Shown here: positions 1-10,100 of the stretch, in pieces
Numbering within the stretch: position 1 is the stretch's first letter
How the letters are laid out: each line of letters begins with the position of its first letter
NCBI GenBank assembly: GCA_963921195.1
Contig: OY992538.1
Location: 8,952,330 to 9,016,329 of the forward strand
Source: Pegoplata infirma
Taxonomy: Eukaryota > Arthropoda > Insecta > Diptera > Anthomyiidae
DNA: 64,000 nucleotides
Reading direction: 5' to 3'
Notes under the pieces: model-generated
What the model was told of the DNA's origin: nothing
Database searches by the model: none
What the model saw: only the letters and a program-made list of their open reading frames with translations
Position numbers and translations under genes: made by a program

Positions 1-497
1 AAAAAAAAATCAAAAAATTATATATAGAAATATAAAAACATGTTTGTATCAAGTGACTTTGGCACGGTGGGTAGAGTGCCTGGCCAGAATGAAATTGATT
101 GCGGGATCGATTCCCCAAAATTTTATTAAAAATTTTTAAAAAGCATATCAATAGAAAACTGTAAAAAATAACCTACGAAATCATTAATTTTTAATGTTTT
201 TGTAGGTTATTTTTTTGAAATATGTTGGTAAAAATAACAGAACTATCATTAATTTTTAATGGGTTGGTAGGTTATTTTTTTCGAATTTGTTGGTAAAAAT
301 GAATGAAAAAAACGTAATTTTTTAATGTTTAATGTTATTTATTTTAGAAAATTTTGTCAACAGTAAAAAATAATTGTTGATGTTTGTTAAAACAAATGAA
401 TAATTACTGGGATGGTTTTTAATTGTTTATTCACTGGTTTTAAATGTGTTTTTTTATTTTTTTTTTTTTTATTTTTGCCTACAAAATATTTTGTGTG
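1..497 (+). mobile_element. CACTC-type MITE with tRNA-like core, copy cut by window edge
   Basis: This stretch repeats the sequence of 948-1420 almost base for base, including a tRNA-like box A/box B segment and a hairpin whose arms contain the motif CCTACGAAA. It lacks its left end because the window starts inside it, and its right end reads TTTTGTGTGTG instead of TTTTGAGTG, so the right terminus is degraded. Bases 498-620 hold no recognisable gene or repeat end. Confidence 0.7.
60..113 (+). promoter_or_regulatory. tRNA-like pol III promoter (box A/box B), copy 1
   Basis: TGGCACGGTGG at 60-70 resembles tRNA box A, and GATCGATTC at 105-113 fits box B exactly. The 45-base start-to-start spacing is that of a tRNA gene. 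The T stem is only about three pairs, so a working tRNA is unlikely. Confidence 0.5.
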
Positions 498-622
498 TGG
501 GGGTTGGTCTTAGAAGCGACTCCATAGCAATTGTGGGGCAAATGGGTAACGGGTTAAAAACCAGTATCCACTGAAAATTAATTTTCTAGCATTTCAGAAC
601 CACATTTAAAATTTTAATACTA

Positions 623-1428
623 CACTCAAAAAATTATGTCATTAACTGTTTGTAGTTTATTTAAAAAGTTTTCCGTTTAGTCGTTTTTAAAAGAAAAAAC
701 ATTTGTATGATGTTCAGTTTTTGTTAATGACTACTTCAGTCCTTTGTTTCAAAAATAACACACTATATTATAAAGACTTTCATTAACATTTAATTTTTAA
801 AGTCATTTATTTTTGTTCTGTAAGTAAAAACTACTGATTATTCTTTTGATTTTTAATGATTTGTGTAAGTAATTTTTTTTTAAATTCTTGGTATTTTTTA
901 ATGAAATATCATTAGTTTTTACCTACACAAGTCAGATAATTTTTTGTAGAAAAAAAAATCAAAAAATTATTTATAGAAATATAAAAACATGTTTGTATCA
1001 AGTGACTTTGGCAAGATGGGTAGAGTGTCTGGCCAGAATGTAGTTGGTTGCGGGATCGATTCCCCAAAAATTTTATTAAAAATTTTTAAAAAAATATTTC
1101 ATTGTAAAAAATTACCTACGAAATCATTAATTTTTATTGTTTTCGTAGGTTATTTTTTTTTTAATTTGTTGGTAAAAATAACAGAACTATCATTAATTTT
1201 TAATGTTTGCGTTGGTTATTTTTTTCGAATTTGTTGGTAAAAAAGAGTGAAAAAAACGTAATTTTTAATGTTTAATGTTATTTATTTTAGAAAATTTCGT
1301 CAACAGTAAAAAATAAATGTTGATGTTTGTTAAAACAAATGAATAATTACTGGGATGGTTTTCAATTGTTTATTCACTGGTTTTAAGTGTGTTTTTCATT
1401 TGTTTTTGCCTACAAAATATTTTGAGTG
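623..1428 (+). mobile_element. complete CACTC-type MITE with tRNA-like core
   Basis: The element is 806 bp. Its ends are inverted repeats, CACTCAAAAAATTATG on the left and the complement of CACTCAAAATATTTTG on the right. It is flanked by TA on both sides (621-622 and 1429-1430), a 2-bp target duplication. It encodes no protein. The interior holds a tRNA-like segment near 1009-1062, then an inverted repeat around 1110-1157 with arms containing CCTACGAAA and its complement. Relatives lie at 1-497, 6250-7230 and 50288-51190; shorter elements with CACTC ends lie at 10638-11408, 37919-38316 and 49213-49540. A TA target would suit Tc1/mariner, but one relative duplicates TG, so the superfamily is left open. 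Confidence 0.75.
1009..1062 (+). promoter_or_regulatory. tRNA-like pol III promoter (box A/box B), copy 2
   Basis: TGGCAAGATGG at 1009-1019 is a near box A and GATCGATTC at 1054-1062 is a full box B. A TTTT run starts about 10 bases after box B, so a pol III transcript would be roughly tRNA-sized. This is the copy inside the intact MITE. Confidence 0.5.
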
Positions 1429-1430
1429 TA

Positions 1431-1775
1431 CCCTTTCGCTATATTTTAAAGTATTAAGCACAAGGTCATATGAAATTTCATCTTATATTAATTGTTTTAA
1501 AACTTTATTAATTTCAAAAGTTTTGTTCCACTTTATAAAATTGTTCAGTTGTAAACAAAACATGGATGTTAACAACAAAATAATTTATTAATTGTTCTAT
1601 GAAGCAGTACACTTACTTGTCTATTATATATTCATGTTTATGTTTAAATTGTTATTTTTATTTTTTTTGTTGATAAAATTAGCTGGTTAATTAGGCTCAT
1701 TAAAAAATTAATTATTAAATAAAAAATAATGAAAACAAAAACAACAAGTTAACTTAAAACGCAAATAAGTGCGTA
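1431..1775. other. AT-rich spacer, no gene seen
   Basis: No splice-consistent ORF and no repeat terminus was found between the CACTC MITE and the next element. Confidence 0.5.
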
Positions 1776-1778
1776 TTA

Positions 1779-2423
1779 CACCGTTCGACAAAAAGAAAAA
1801 TAATTGTTAAACACTAACTGGATAATATATGCTTGAAACAAGAGACTAAATGTAGTAAAACTACATTTACAGTTTTTCATTTCGTGATACTGTTTCCTTT
1901 TAAAAGGACTTTAAAGTTTTAGAGGATTAAGTTTTTGTAAAATATTTTTTTAAATATTTATACTTATCCTCGGATGACACTAGTAAAAGCAAATTAAAGT
2001 GAAGGATTTCCGATAATTTTTCTATTTTATTATTTTGTCATATCTGAAAAAAAGGAGGTAAGTAATGTTCTTTCAAAACTTCACCCTTCAATAGCATTTA
2101 AAATTTTCAACAAAATATTTTGATAAAGTTTTGAAAAGACATTATTCATATCCTTTCTTCTGATATGACACAATAAAAAATTTAAAAATTAGCAGAGATT
2201 TTTCTCTTTCATTTGCCATTAATAGTGAAATTATAAGAGAAGTACAAATTTTGAAAAAAAACGTATTTTGAAAAATTTAACCCTTTATTATTTTAAATCC
2301 TTTTTACTTAAAAGGAAACAGTATCACGAAATCTACAACTGTAAATGCAGTTTAACTCCATTTGATCTGTACATTCAGACGTATATCATATAGTTCATGT
2401 TTAATATTGGCTGTCGGTCAGTG
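1779..2423 (+). mobile_element. CACCGTC-type long-TIR MITE, complete
   Basis: The 645-bp element starts CACCGTTCGACA and ends with the near complement TGTCGGTCAGTG. It is flanked by TTA at 1776-1778 and 2424-2426. Its arms are long inverted repeats (motifs TACAGTTTTTCATTTCGTGA and AAAGGAAACAGTATCACGAA), so it can fold back on itself. A 3-bp TTA duplication is typical of PIF/Harbinger elements; that assignment is inference. It ends about 110 bp upstream of the start codon of the CheA-like gene, so it may sit in that gene's promoter. Confidence 0.7.
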
Positions 2424-2535
2424 TTATAATCTTGAACAATGGCATCAATCAATCTGTTAATACAAGCAAAATAAATATAAAACAATAAAAATGGACAAAA
2501 ATCACAGTTAAATTTTGAATTTCAAAATTAAAACA
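2424..2535 (+). other. short upstream region of the CheA-like gene
   Basis: This holds the 5' flank or untranslated leader between the MITE and the start codon at 2536. No convincing TATA box or initiator was identified; AT-rich runs make any call unsafe. Confidence 0.3.
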
Positions 2536-2592
2536 ATGAAGTTTTTCATATTATTATTAATTTTACAAATATTTAAACGAGGTGATTGTACG
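2536..2592 (+). CDS. exon 1 of CheA-like gene (signal peptide)
   Basis: Nineteen codons from ATG at 2536, preceded by AAACA, a good fly start context. It ends in phase 0 at a GTAAGT donor. The hydrophobic core is residues 3-13. Confidence 0.65.
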
Positions 2593-5500
2593 GTAAGTTT
2601 TATTATCCCGAGGTAAAATCATATTTGATCTCAAAATTGGGTGAAAAAAGTTCGATCAAACACCGTCCGACAAAAATGAAAAAAGTCGTTAAACACGAAC
2701 TGGATAATATACTTTTGAAACTAGAGACTAAATGTAGTAAAACTGCATTTACAGTTTTTCTTTACGTGATCCTGTTTCCTTTTAAAAGGTCTTCAAAATT
2801 TTAGAGGATTAAATTTTATAAAATATTTTTATACCCTCCACTCTAGTGATAGAGGGTATATATAAGTTTGTCATTCCGTTTGTAACACCTCGAAATATTG
2901 GTCTAAGACCCCATAAAGTATATATATTTATGATCCTCGATCGATTTTAAGTCGATCTAGCGATGTCCGTCCGTCCGTCCGTCCGTCCGTCCGTCCGTCC
3001 GTCTGTCTGTCTGTCCGTAGAAAACACGCTAACTTTTGAAAGACTTTACAGAGGCTACTGAAGTTTGGCATATATGTTTGTCATTTACCTGGTCAGGTTG
3101 GTATTGCAATAAAGCCAAATCGGTCCAGTGGTTCAAAAGTTATGAGCAAAAGAGTAAATTTCGGCAAGGGTGTTTTGCGAATATACGAGATAAAAAACAC
3201 GATAACTTTCGAAAGACAATAATGAGACTACTGACGCTTGGCAAGTATCTTTGCCGTTCCACGGGTCTGTTTGGTATTAAATTTCAGCTCAATCCGTATA
3301 GTGGTTCAAAAGTTATAAGCAAAACTCTGAATTTCAGATTAGTTTCATCTAAAATGACACGTGTTTTAACAAGTTTTAAAAGCATTGGTGGTAACTAAAC
3401 AGTGCTTTTCAAACTTGTTTATTTTTAAAGCAATGCTTTTTAAACTGGTTTAGTTTTAAAAGCATTGGTAACTTAAAAATTACACTCGAAAAAAATTTTA
3501 CACTCAAAAAAAATTTTACACTCAAAAAAAATTTTACACTCAAAAAAAATTTTTACATACGTACGTGCATTCACTAAGAAATATTTTTACAGTAAAAAAA
3601 ACCTTACACTCGAAAAAAAATTTTGCACTAAAAAAAAAAAAAATTAGTAATTTTTCTTTTAAAAAAAAAAAAAAATTACAAAAAAAGAGTTTTTTACTCA
3701 AAATAAAATATTTCTAATCGAAATTGTTAATTTTTTCACGTTAAAAAATGTACTACGCTTTAAAAAAAATGCATTGTGGAGGGTATTCATAGATTCGGCA
3801 AAGTCGAATTTAACTTTTCTACTTGTTTTAATTTCGGATTAATTTTTATTAAACAATAAAAATTGTTTTACTGGACCCTTAAAATATTATATTATATTAT
3901 TATTTATTCTGGCTCGAGGTCATTATTTTCTTTACTAATTAAAAGCATGATATTCTCATAGCATTATTTTCAAAAAAACTATTTTTTTGTTTTAAATTTA
4001 TTTATGTTGGTCATTTTTGCAAGACTTAATCGACACGTGTTTCGGAATTTGTCAGATTCCATTGTCAAGATGATTTAGCAAAAATAGAAACGATCTACTA
4101 CAAAGTAGCAAAAATGTTTTAAATATTTTTGTTGGTTGTTGACAATCGTTGCCTTACTAAGTAGCATAGTACAAATACTTCGTCTTTCTAATTCAGATGG
4201 TGGATAGAGTCCAATATGTATTAATACTTTTGTTTGTGCACAAGCGATTTGTCATTAGACTCGTTTGCTACTTTGTAGTAAAGCGTTTCTATTTTTGCTA
4301 AATAATCTTGACAATGGAATCTGACAAATTCCGAAACACGTGTCGATTAAGTCTTGCAAAAATTACCAACATAAATAAATTTAAAACAAAAAAATAATTT
4401 TCTTAAAAATTATGCTATGAGAATATCATGGTTTTAATTAGTAAAGAAAATAATGACCTCGAGCCAGAATAAACATCCACAAATATTAGAGGTATTCAGA
4501 GTTTTGCTTGCCAGCCCTGGCACTGGTGGTAAAAGAGCACTTTTCAAAATTACTTTTCAAAATACATGTATTTTTTGAAAGAAGTACTCTTTTTCTACAT
4601 TGCCGGGGGTGGCAACAAGACTCTGAATACCTCTTTTATATTTTTTTAATATTTGTACTTGTCCTAGTGATAAAAAAAGTAGAATCTCCCTAGTGATAAA
4701 AAAGAAGAATCTCCCCTAATTTTCCTATTGTATTATTTTTACATACCACGAAAAAGGAGGTAAATAACGTCCTTTAAAAAATGTATCCTTTAATATTATT
4801 CAAAATTTTCAACAAAATATTTATATAAGGTTTTCAAATAACTTTATTCACATCCTTTTATCCTGATATGACAAAATAAAAAATGGAAAAATTATGACAG
4901 TTTCTCCTCTTTCATTTGCCAGCACCAGTGTACTCCTAGGACAAGTACAAATATTTAAAAAATATTTTACAAAATGTTTCCTTTAAAATTTTGAAGTCCA
5001 TTTAAAAGATAACAGGATCACAAAATAACAAGTAGAAAAGTTAAATTCGACTTGCCGAATCTACATATACCCTCCACAATGCCCTTTTTAAGTGATAGTA
5101 AATTTTATAACGTGAAAAAATAACATTTTTGATAAGAAATATTTTATTTTGTGTAAAAAACTTTTCTTTAGTAATTTTTGAAAAAAAAAATTATAATTTA
5201 TTAAAAATTTTTTGGAGTGTAAAATTTTTTTGGAGTGTATTTTTCTTCTTTTTATACCCTACACCACACTGTGGTATAGGGTATAATGAATTTGTGCTGA
5301 TGTTTGTAACTACCCGAAATATTGGTCTTAGAGCCACTTTTAAGCATACCGATCGACTTAGAATCACTTTTTGAGTCGATTTAGCGATGTCCGTCCGTCC
5401 GTCTGTCCGTCCGTCTGTCTGTCCATGTAAACGGTGTAAACACGATACAGGTAGCAATTTTTAATCAATTGACTTGAAATTTGAAAATTAAGCCTCTTTT

Positions 5501-8500
5501 GGCCCAAGGACGAAGCTTATTGAAATTGGAAAAAATCGGTCCATATTTAGACCTCCCCTATACAAAGGTCCTTTAAAGAAATAGGACCAGTTCTTCTTGT
5601 AGCCACCATACAAACCACCTTCCCGATTTTCACATAAATCTCTCAAATTTCATTAAAATAGAAAATATTTAATTAAAATTCTGTTTGTGTATGTTAAACG
5701 CGTACTTTTAAAAACCATATCAAACCTGATTATCATCGGACCATTTTTGGACTTAGGTCACATGTGAAAATTTCGACCGATATTCAGCTAAAGCGGTTTA
5801 TTGTCAACAAAAAGATTCCTATTCCACTCAAATTTAATTTGTGAGTGCTTCTTACACTTATTAAAGATTTGACAAAATATAGATCTAATCAGTCCATGTT
5901 TGAACTTGGGACCCATTTTCCGGGAAACTCTGGTTTAGGGTATTATATGGTCGGTCTTGACCGACCATAATTTTTTTACTAGTTTTTTAGTGTAAAAATA
6001 TTTTTGAGTGACAAAAATACGTTGAAACATTTTTTTGTGACTTACCAATGTTTTTAAAACATGTTTAACGGGTTTTCAACTCATGAATTTAAGGTAAAAC
6101 TAATCTGACAGTAACTGTTTTGCTAATAACTTTTAAACCACTGGACCGATTTCACGAACTAGGCCAGTTAAACGGTAAATATATATATCAAGCTTCAGCA
6201 TCCTCAGAATTGCCGTTCGAAAGTTAGCGTGTGTTTTATCTCGTAAATTCATAAATAGAAATATTTTTTTTTAAATTGTTGGTATTTTTTAAAAAGATAT
6301 CATTAGTTTTTACCTACACAAGTAGGTTATTTTTTTGAAGAAAAAAAATCAAAAAATTATTTATGTTACTTTGGCACGATGGGTAGAGTGTCTGGCCAGA
6401 ATGTAGTTGATTGCGGGATCGATTCCCCAAAATTTTATTAAAATTTTTAAAAAAATATATTTCAATAGAAAATTGTAAAAAATAACCTACGAAATCATTA
6501 ATTTTTAATGTTTTCGTAGGTTATTTTTTTGGAATTTGTTGGTAAAAATAACAGAACTATCACTAGTTTTTAATGGTTTCGTAGGTTATTTTTTTCGAAT
6601 TTGTTGGTAAAAAACAATGATAAAAACGTATTTTTTTAATGTTTAATGTTATTTATTTTAAAAAATTTTGTCAACAGTAAAAAATAAATGTTGATGTTTG
6701 TTAAAACAAATGAATGTGATCCCGCATTAAACTACATTCTGGTCAGACACTCTACCCATCGTGCCAAAGTCACTTGATACAAACATGTTTTTATATTTCT
6801 ATAAATAATTTTTTGAATTTTTTTCTACAAAAAAATAACCTACTTGTGAAGGTAAAAACTAATGATATATCATTAGAAAATACCAACAATTTTAAATAAA
6901 GTTACTTACACAAATCATTAAAAATTTAAAGAATAATCAGTAGTTTTTACTTATAGAACAAAAATAAATGACTTTAAAAATTAAATGTTAATGAAAGTCT
7001 TTATTTTTTAGTGTGTTATTTTTGAAACAAGGGACAGAAGCAGTCATTAATAAAAACTGAACACCAAACAAATGTTTTTTCTTTTAAAAATTACTAAACG
7101 TAAAATTTTTTAAATAAACTACAAACAGTTAATGACATAATTTTTTAAGTGTGGGATGGTTTTCAATTGTTTATTCACTGGTTTTAAATGTGTTTTTCAT
7201 TTGTTTTTGCCTACAAAATATTTTGAGAGTAGCGTGTTTTCAACAGACAGACGGACATACGGACGGACAATGCTAGATCGTCTTAAAATCGAAAGAGCAT
7301 CATGAATATATATACTTTATGGGGTCCTATACCAATATTTCGAGGTGTTACAAACGGAATGACAAACTTATATATACCCTCTATCACTAGAGTGGAGGGT
7401 ATAAAATACTGTAAATGCAGTTTTGATCTCTACTTTCAGACGTGTATCATCTGGTTCATGGTTAATATTGGCTGTCGGACGGTGTAATATCTAATTGTAA
7501 TTTTTTCGATACATCTATATTAAATATGATATAATTTGATCCGGTTTTTGATTACGTCCAATTTAATCCAGTTAATTTTATTACACCGTCCAACAAATTT
7601 CAAATTTTGTTTGTACACACGGACCGTACCAACAAATTTTGGAAGTAGGGTCGAAAATAAAATACCAGTGTCTCGCAGTTTTTCTATATAAATTCGCGTT
7701 TTTGCGAAAAGTGTTAAAACGAAAAAATGTTCGCTATAGAAAAATTTTACTCTGTTCAGATCTTATTCTTAGTGGGTCTTAAAATAACATACCCAGAGGG
7801 CGTTTCACCAAGAAACTTTTTTTTTTGGTTTTTGCAAATCTTGAACCGGAATATGGTCTTTCAAATACCTTTTATTTTAAACCGAAATGAAAATGAGTTT
7901 TTCCCATTTGTTTATTTTTTTCAACATTTCTACTAAAGTGACAATTGTCCGATTGGCTTTAAATGAAATGAGTTTTGAAGACCTATCTAAAACCATTTTT
8001 CCATTCAGATCAAAAACACTTGATTTGAGCAAAACACTTCGAGCTGTTTCCATTCAAGTTGAAGTGATTTGCAACGTCAAACTAATTACGAGTTTTCGTA
8101 ATTAATTTGACGTTTTCTCCACAAAATAGTTAAAACAACAAAACTAGGAAAATAATTACCAAAAACAATTAATTTTGTAGTTTATTATAATTAAATAAAG
8201 ATGTTTAAACAACTAATTGTAAATTATTTTAATAATAAAAAAAATAAAATGTCTTCTTCTTCTAGCGAACACTCACTACGAATGAGTAGCTTTTATTTTC
8301 GAATATAAAATACAGTGTTGCACTGACCAAAACAAGTGGTGAGTTTAAAAAGTCGACATGTTTTGAACCAAAACACCCAATTTGAGATGTTTTGCTCATA
8401 TGAAAAATGTATGGGAAAACATGTAGAAAATGACATGATTTCCTCAAAACGCTCTGATTTGCCCAAATCATGCCACTGGAAACATACTATAACGGATTAC

Positions 8501-9459
8501 ACATTGCGTTCATACATTGCTTTTTTCTCGAGTTATTGAGGTTTGAACACGGCAAATTCTGAATTTTCTTTCCGTAAAAACCTAATTTTGACTCAAACGA
8601 ACATTTAAAAAAAATATTTAGCCGTTTTTTGATTTTAGATTTATCGAAAAAAGTGGGTGTAAAAGTAGGCGTGGTCAATATTTCTTTCAGTAAAAACCTA
8701 AGTTGAACTATGGTGAACATAAAAAAAAATATTCTAATTTTCGATTTTAGATAAATTGAAAAAAATGGGCTTAAAAGAGGGCGTGGTTTTTTATAATAAC
8801 CTAAGTTGGACTATGATGCACACTTAAAAAAAAAAATTATTAAAAAAGAGGGTCCAGTCGTACTCAAGTGATGCGATTACCAACGAAGATGGATCAAAAT
8901 TTGTTTACTAGAGATATTAAATTTAATTTTAATCAATTAACTCTGTTAACTTTTACAGCAAGACTATGTGGTGGATAATGATGCTATAAAACCCTTAGAC
9001 GGTGAAGGTGAAACCTTGGTAGATTTTAACAATTTACACATATATGAGCGAAAACATTACATTAATGGTTCAATTATATTTCGGGAGGATTTGGGTGATG
9101 ATGACTACAAGTTTGAAGTCACAATGTTTACAAGTCCCAATGGTGATGGTATTTATAAGCAAATGCCTTGGGGCGTTCCAAAGGTTGGTGTCTGTGAAGG
9201 TTTTAAAAAATTCTACAAGGAATTTGTACAGGGTTCCTTTGATCATGGTACCGACACTAATATACCATTTATTGATGAAGACGGCTTGTGTCCCATACCC
9301 GCCGGAGAGTATTATTTTCTTGATATCTTACTCGATACGGATAATTGGCCAAATCAGATGCCACGTGGATCATTACAAATTGTTATAAATTTTTACAAAG
9401 ACGATGTCAAAGCTGGTGGTATGACGGCAACGTTAAATATAAGTGATGATACAAGATAG
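2536..9459 (+). CDS. CheA/DUF1091-like secreted protein, two exons
   Basis: Coding exons 2536-2592 and 8959-9459 join in phase 0 to give 185 residues. Exon 1 encodes MKFFILLLILQIFKRGDCT, a hydrophobic signal peptide; exon 2 starts QDYVVDNDAIKPL. The donor is GTAAGT at 2593 and the acceptor is preceded by TTTTACAG at 8951-8958. The C-terminal half carries CPIPAGEYYF, then WPNQMPRGSLQ and GGMTATLNI. This is the pattern I know from the fly CheA and CG18538-like families (DUF1091, related to the ML/GM2-activator lipid-binding fold). Some CheA/CheB relatives act in gustatory sensilla; a ligand-binding role here is inference. Length fits the family. The 6366-bp intron consists largely of nested mobile elements. 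The exon 1 assignment rests on phase, signal peptide and splice sites, not on transcript data. Confidence 0.72.
2966..3015 (+). repeat. (GTCC)n/(GTCT)n microsatellite
   Basis: About twelve tetranucleotide units of GTCC changing to GTCT. It is the proto-microsatellite carried by the DINE-like element. Confidence 0.9.
3482..3560 (+). repeat. short tandem repeat, ACACTCAAAAAAAATTTT
   Basis: About four units of 18-19 bp in the DINE-like family-1 interior. Related units in the opposite orientation occur near 5210-5240 in the other copy. Confidence 0.7.
3832..4480. mobile_element. inverted-arm (foldback) element, possible Penelope-like, copy P1
   Basis: Two arms of about 220 bp are near-perfect inverted copies, 3903-4105 against 4265-4475. 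Outer arm motif: ATTCTGGCTCGAGGTCATTA. Inner motif: a hairpin GGAATCTGACAAATTCC immediately followed by GAAACACGTGTCG. No ORF. The longer copy at 25078-26061 has a 15-bp target duplication, which argues for a retroelement rather than a cut-and-paste transposon. Confidence 0.65.
4488..4634. mobile_element. small palindromic MITE, AGAGGTATTC ends
   Basis: The ends AGAGGTATTCAGAGT and ACTCTGAATACCTCT are perfect inverted repeats. The 147-bp interior is also partly self-complementary. No clear target duplication was found. Confidence 0.55.
5250..5987 (+). mobile_element. DINE-1-like element, family 2, + orientation
   Basis: It starts TTTATACCCTACACCACACT with its own hairpin (GTGGTATAGGG), has a GTCCGTCCGTCTGTCC tract at 5390-5426, and ends GGTCGGTCTTGACCGACC followed by an ACTAGTTTTT tail. 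It is inserted in the family-1 element. The same family appears at 17250-18195, 49734-49862 and, as 3' ends only, near 49545-49640 and 51210-51430. Confidence 0.75.
6250..7230. mobile_element. rearranged CACTC-type MITE, head-to-head
   Basis: 6250-6715 is a + oriented piece with both pol III boxes. 6716-7158 is a - oriented piece with box A kept at 6756-6766 and box B cut. 7159-7230 is again + and ends TTTTGAGAGTA. The whole is consistent with one MITE inserting into or recombining with another. Confidence 0.6.
6372..6425 (+). promoter_or_regulatory. tRNA-like pol III promoter, copy 3
   Basis: TGGCACGATGG at 6372-6382 and GATCGATTC at 6417-6425 keep the 45-base spacing. Confidence 0.5.
7488..8958. 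other. remainder of CheA-like intron
   Basis: No exon seen. It contains a CACCGTC-like end at 7585-7596, a segment at 7790-7840 similar to 15588-15640 (GGCGTTTCACCAA shared), and two diverged copies of a roughly 125-bp unit near 8560-8830 that each contain AAAACCTAA and GGCGTGGT. Confidence 0.45.
8959..9459 (+). CDS. exon 2 of CheA-like gene (mature domain)
   Basis: This exon has 166 codons plus TAG, starting straight after a CAG acceptor with a pyrimidine-rich tract. It contains the whole conserved domain, including the CPIPAGEYY and WPNQMPRG motifs. There are no internal stops, and codon use differs clearly from the surrounding repeats. Confidence 0.85.
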   Translation, partial: QDYVVDNDAIKPLDGEGETLVDFNNLHIYERKHYINGSIIFREDLGDDDYKFEVTMFTSPNGDGIYKQMPWGVPKVGVCEGFKKFYKEFVQGSFDHGTDTNIPFIDEDGLCPIPAGEYYFLDILLDTDNWPNQMPRGSLQIVINFYKDDVKAGGMTATLNISDDTR

Positions 9460-9966
9460 AGTGTGGAAATTAATATTAAACTTTTTAAAGAAATTTTTAA
9501 ACAATTGAAAATGTTAAATTTATTTATGCATTGATTATTTTAATCTGTATTTTAGTAGAAAATTTGATAAACTATGTTGAATATTTATAATTTTAACATT
9601 AACATTTATTTAAACAATATCCAGAAGAAATATTGGTAAGAAAGCCAAAGCTGTGAAACACCTTGCACAGAACTTGTTCTGAAAATTGTTGCAGATGTGA
9701 TGCTTAAATAAGATGTGATTGCAATAAGAACCGATTTTAAAAAACTTCATTGTTTATTTTTAAATTAAAAAGCCTAATTCAATGAATAATAGTCCTTCAA
9801 ACTTAAATTTGGAATGCATGATTTTCTGAAGGAGTATCATTGCTTTGCGTTATCGGAAAGTAATAAAGTCTACATGAAACTGACGCGAAATAGAATGAAA
9901 CAGGAAACAACAGTTATTAATGTTATTTTTGGACCCAATAGGTTCAACACATTTGAAACGTAAATA
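9460..9966 (+). other. 3' flank of CheA-like gene
   Basis: AT-rich with no ORF. A possible polyadenylation signal AATAAA occurs near 9861. No repeat end is seen until 9967. Confidence 0.35.
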
Positions 9967-10100
9967 CCCGGCGAAAAATGTTAGATGTTATTCATATATT
10001 ATTCATATATGCTCGCCCATATGTATTACATATATGAAGCAAATGCGAAAATTGGCGGCATATGTAAATATATGGACACATATGGTCACATATGTTACAT

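Larger units (their letters stand above)
2829..3829 (+). mobile_element. DINE-1-like element, family 1, + orientation
   Basis: It starts ATACCCTCC with a short inverted repeat (CTCTAGTGATAGAG). It continues through a block with GTTTGTAACACCTCGAAATA and TATATATTTATGATCCTCGA, then a (GTCC)n/(GTCT)n tract at 2966-3015, and ends GGCAAAGTCGAATTTAACTT followed by TTCTACTTGTTTT. This layout, (GTCY)n plus a short 3' hairpin, is that of DINE-1/INE-1/mini-me elements, non-autonomous relatives of Helitrons in Diptera. A minisatellite of ACACTCAAAAAAAATTTT units lies at 3482-3560. Confidence 0.75.
5028..7405 (-). mobile_element. DINE-1-like element, family 1, - orientation, interrupted
   Basis: The 3' end (AAATTCGACTTGCCGAATC) is at 5042-5061 and the 5' end (TCACTAGAGTGGAGGGTATA) at 7384-7403. 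It is broken by a family-2 DINE-like element at about 5250-5987 and by a CACTC-type MITE composite at about 6250-7230. The pieces between join in the right order: 5988-6245 carries the body, 7231-7405 the (GTCC)n and 5' end. Confidence 0.7.
2661..7484 (+). mobile_element. CACCGTC-type MITE split by several insertions
   Basis: The left end CACCGTCCGACA is at 2661 and the right end, complement of CACCGTCCGACAGCC, finishes at 7484. The element survives as 2661 to about 2828, about 4636-5026 and about 7408-7484. Between these lie a DINE-like element, an inverted-arm retroelement, a small palindrome and a second DINE-like element with its own insertions. All lie inside the CheA-like intron. The flanks (AAA left, TAA right) match at two of three positions. 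Confidence 0.6.

Noticed and set aside
60..113. Functional tRNA gene
   Set aside because: Box A and B are present, but the T stem has only about three pairs and no acceptor or anticodon stem can be formed.
3036..3398. 120-codon ORF as a gene
   Set aside because: It lies within the body of a DINE-1-like element, starts right after the (GTCY)n tract, and related copies have stops in all frames.
4030..4080. Active hammerhead ribozyme in the P1/P2 family
   Set aside because: The hairpin-GAAA order is there, but the core reads UUGACAAU instead of CUGANGA, missing catalytic bases.
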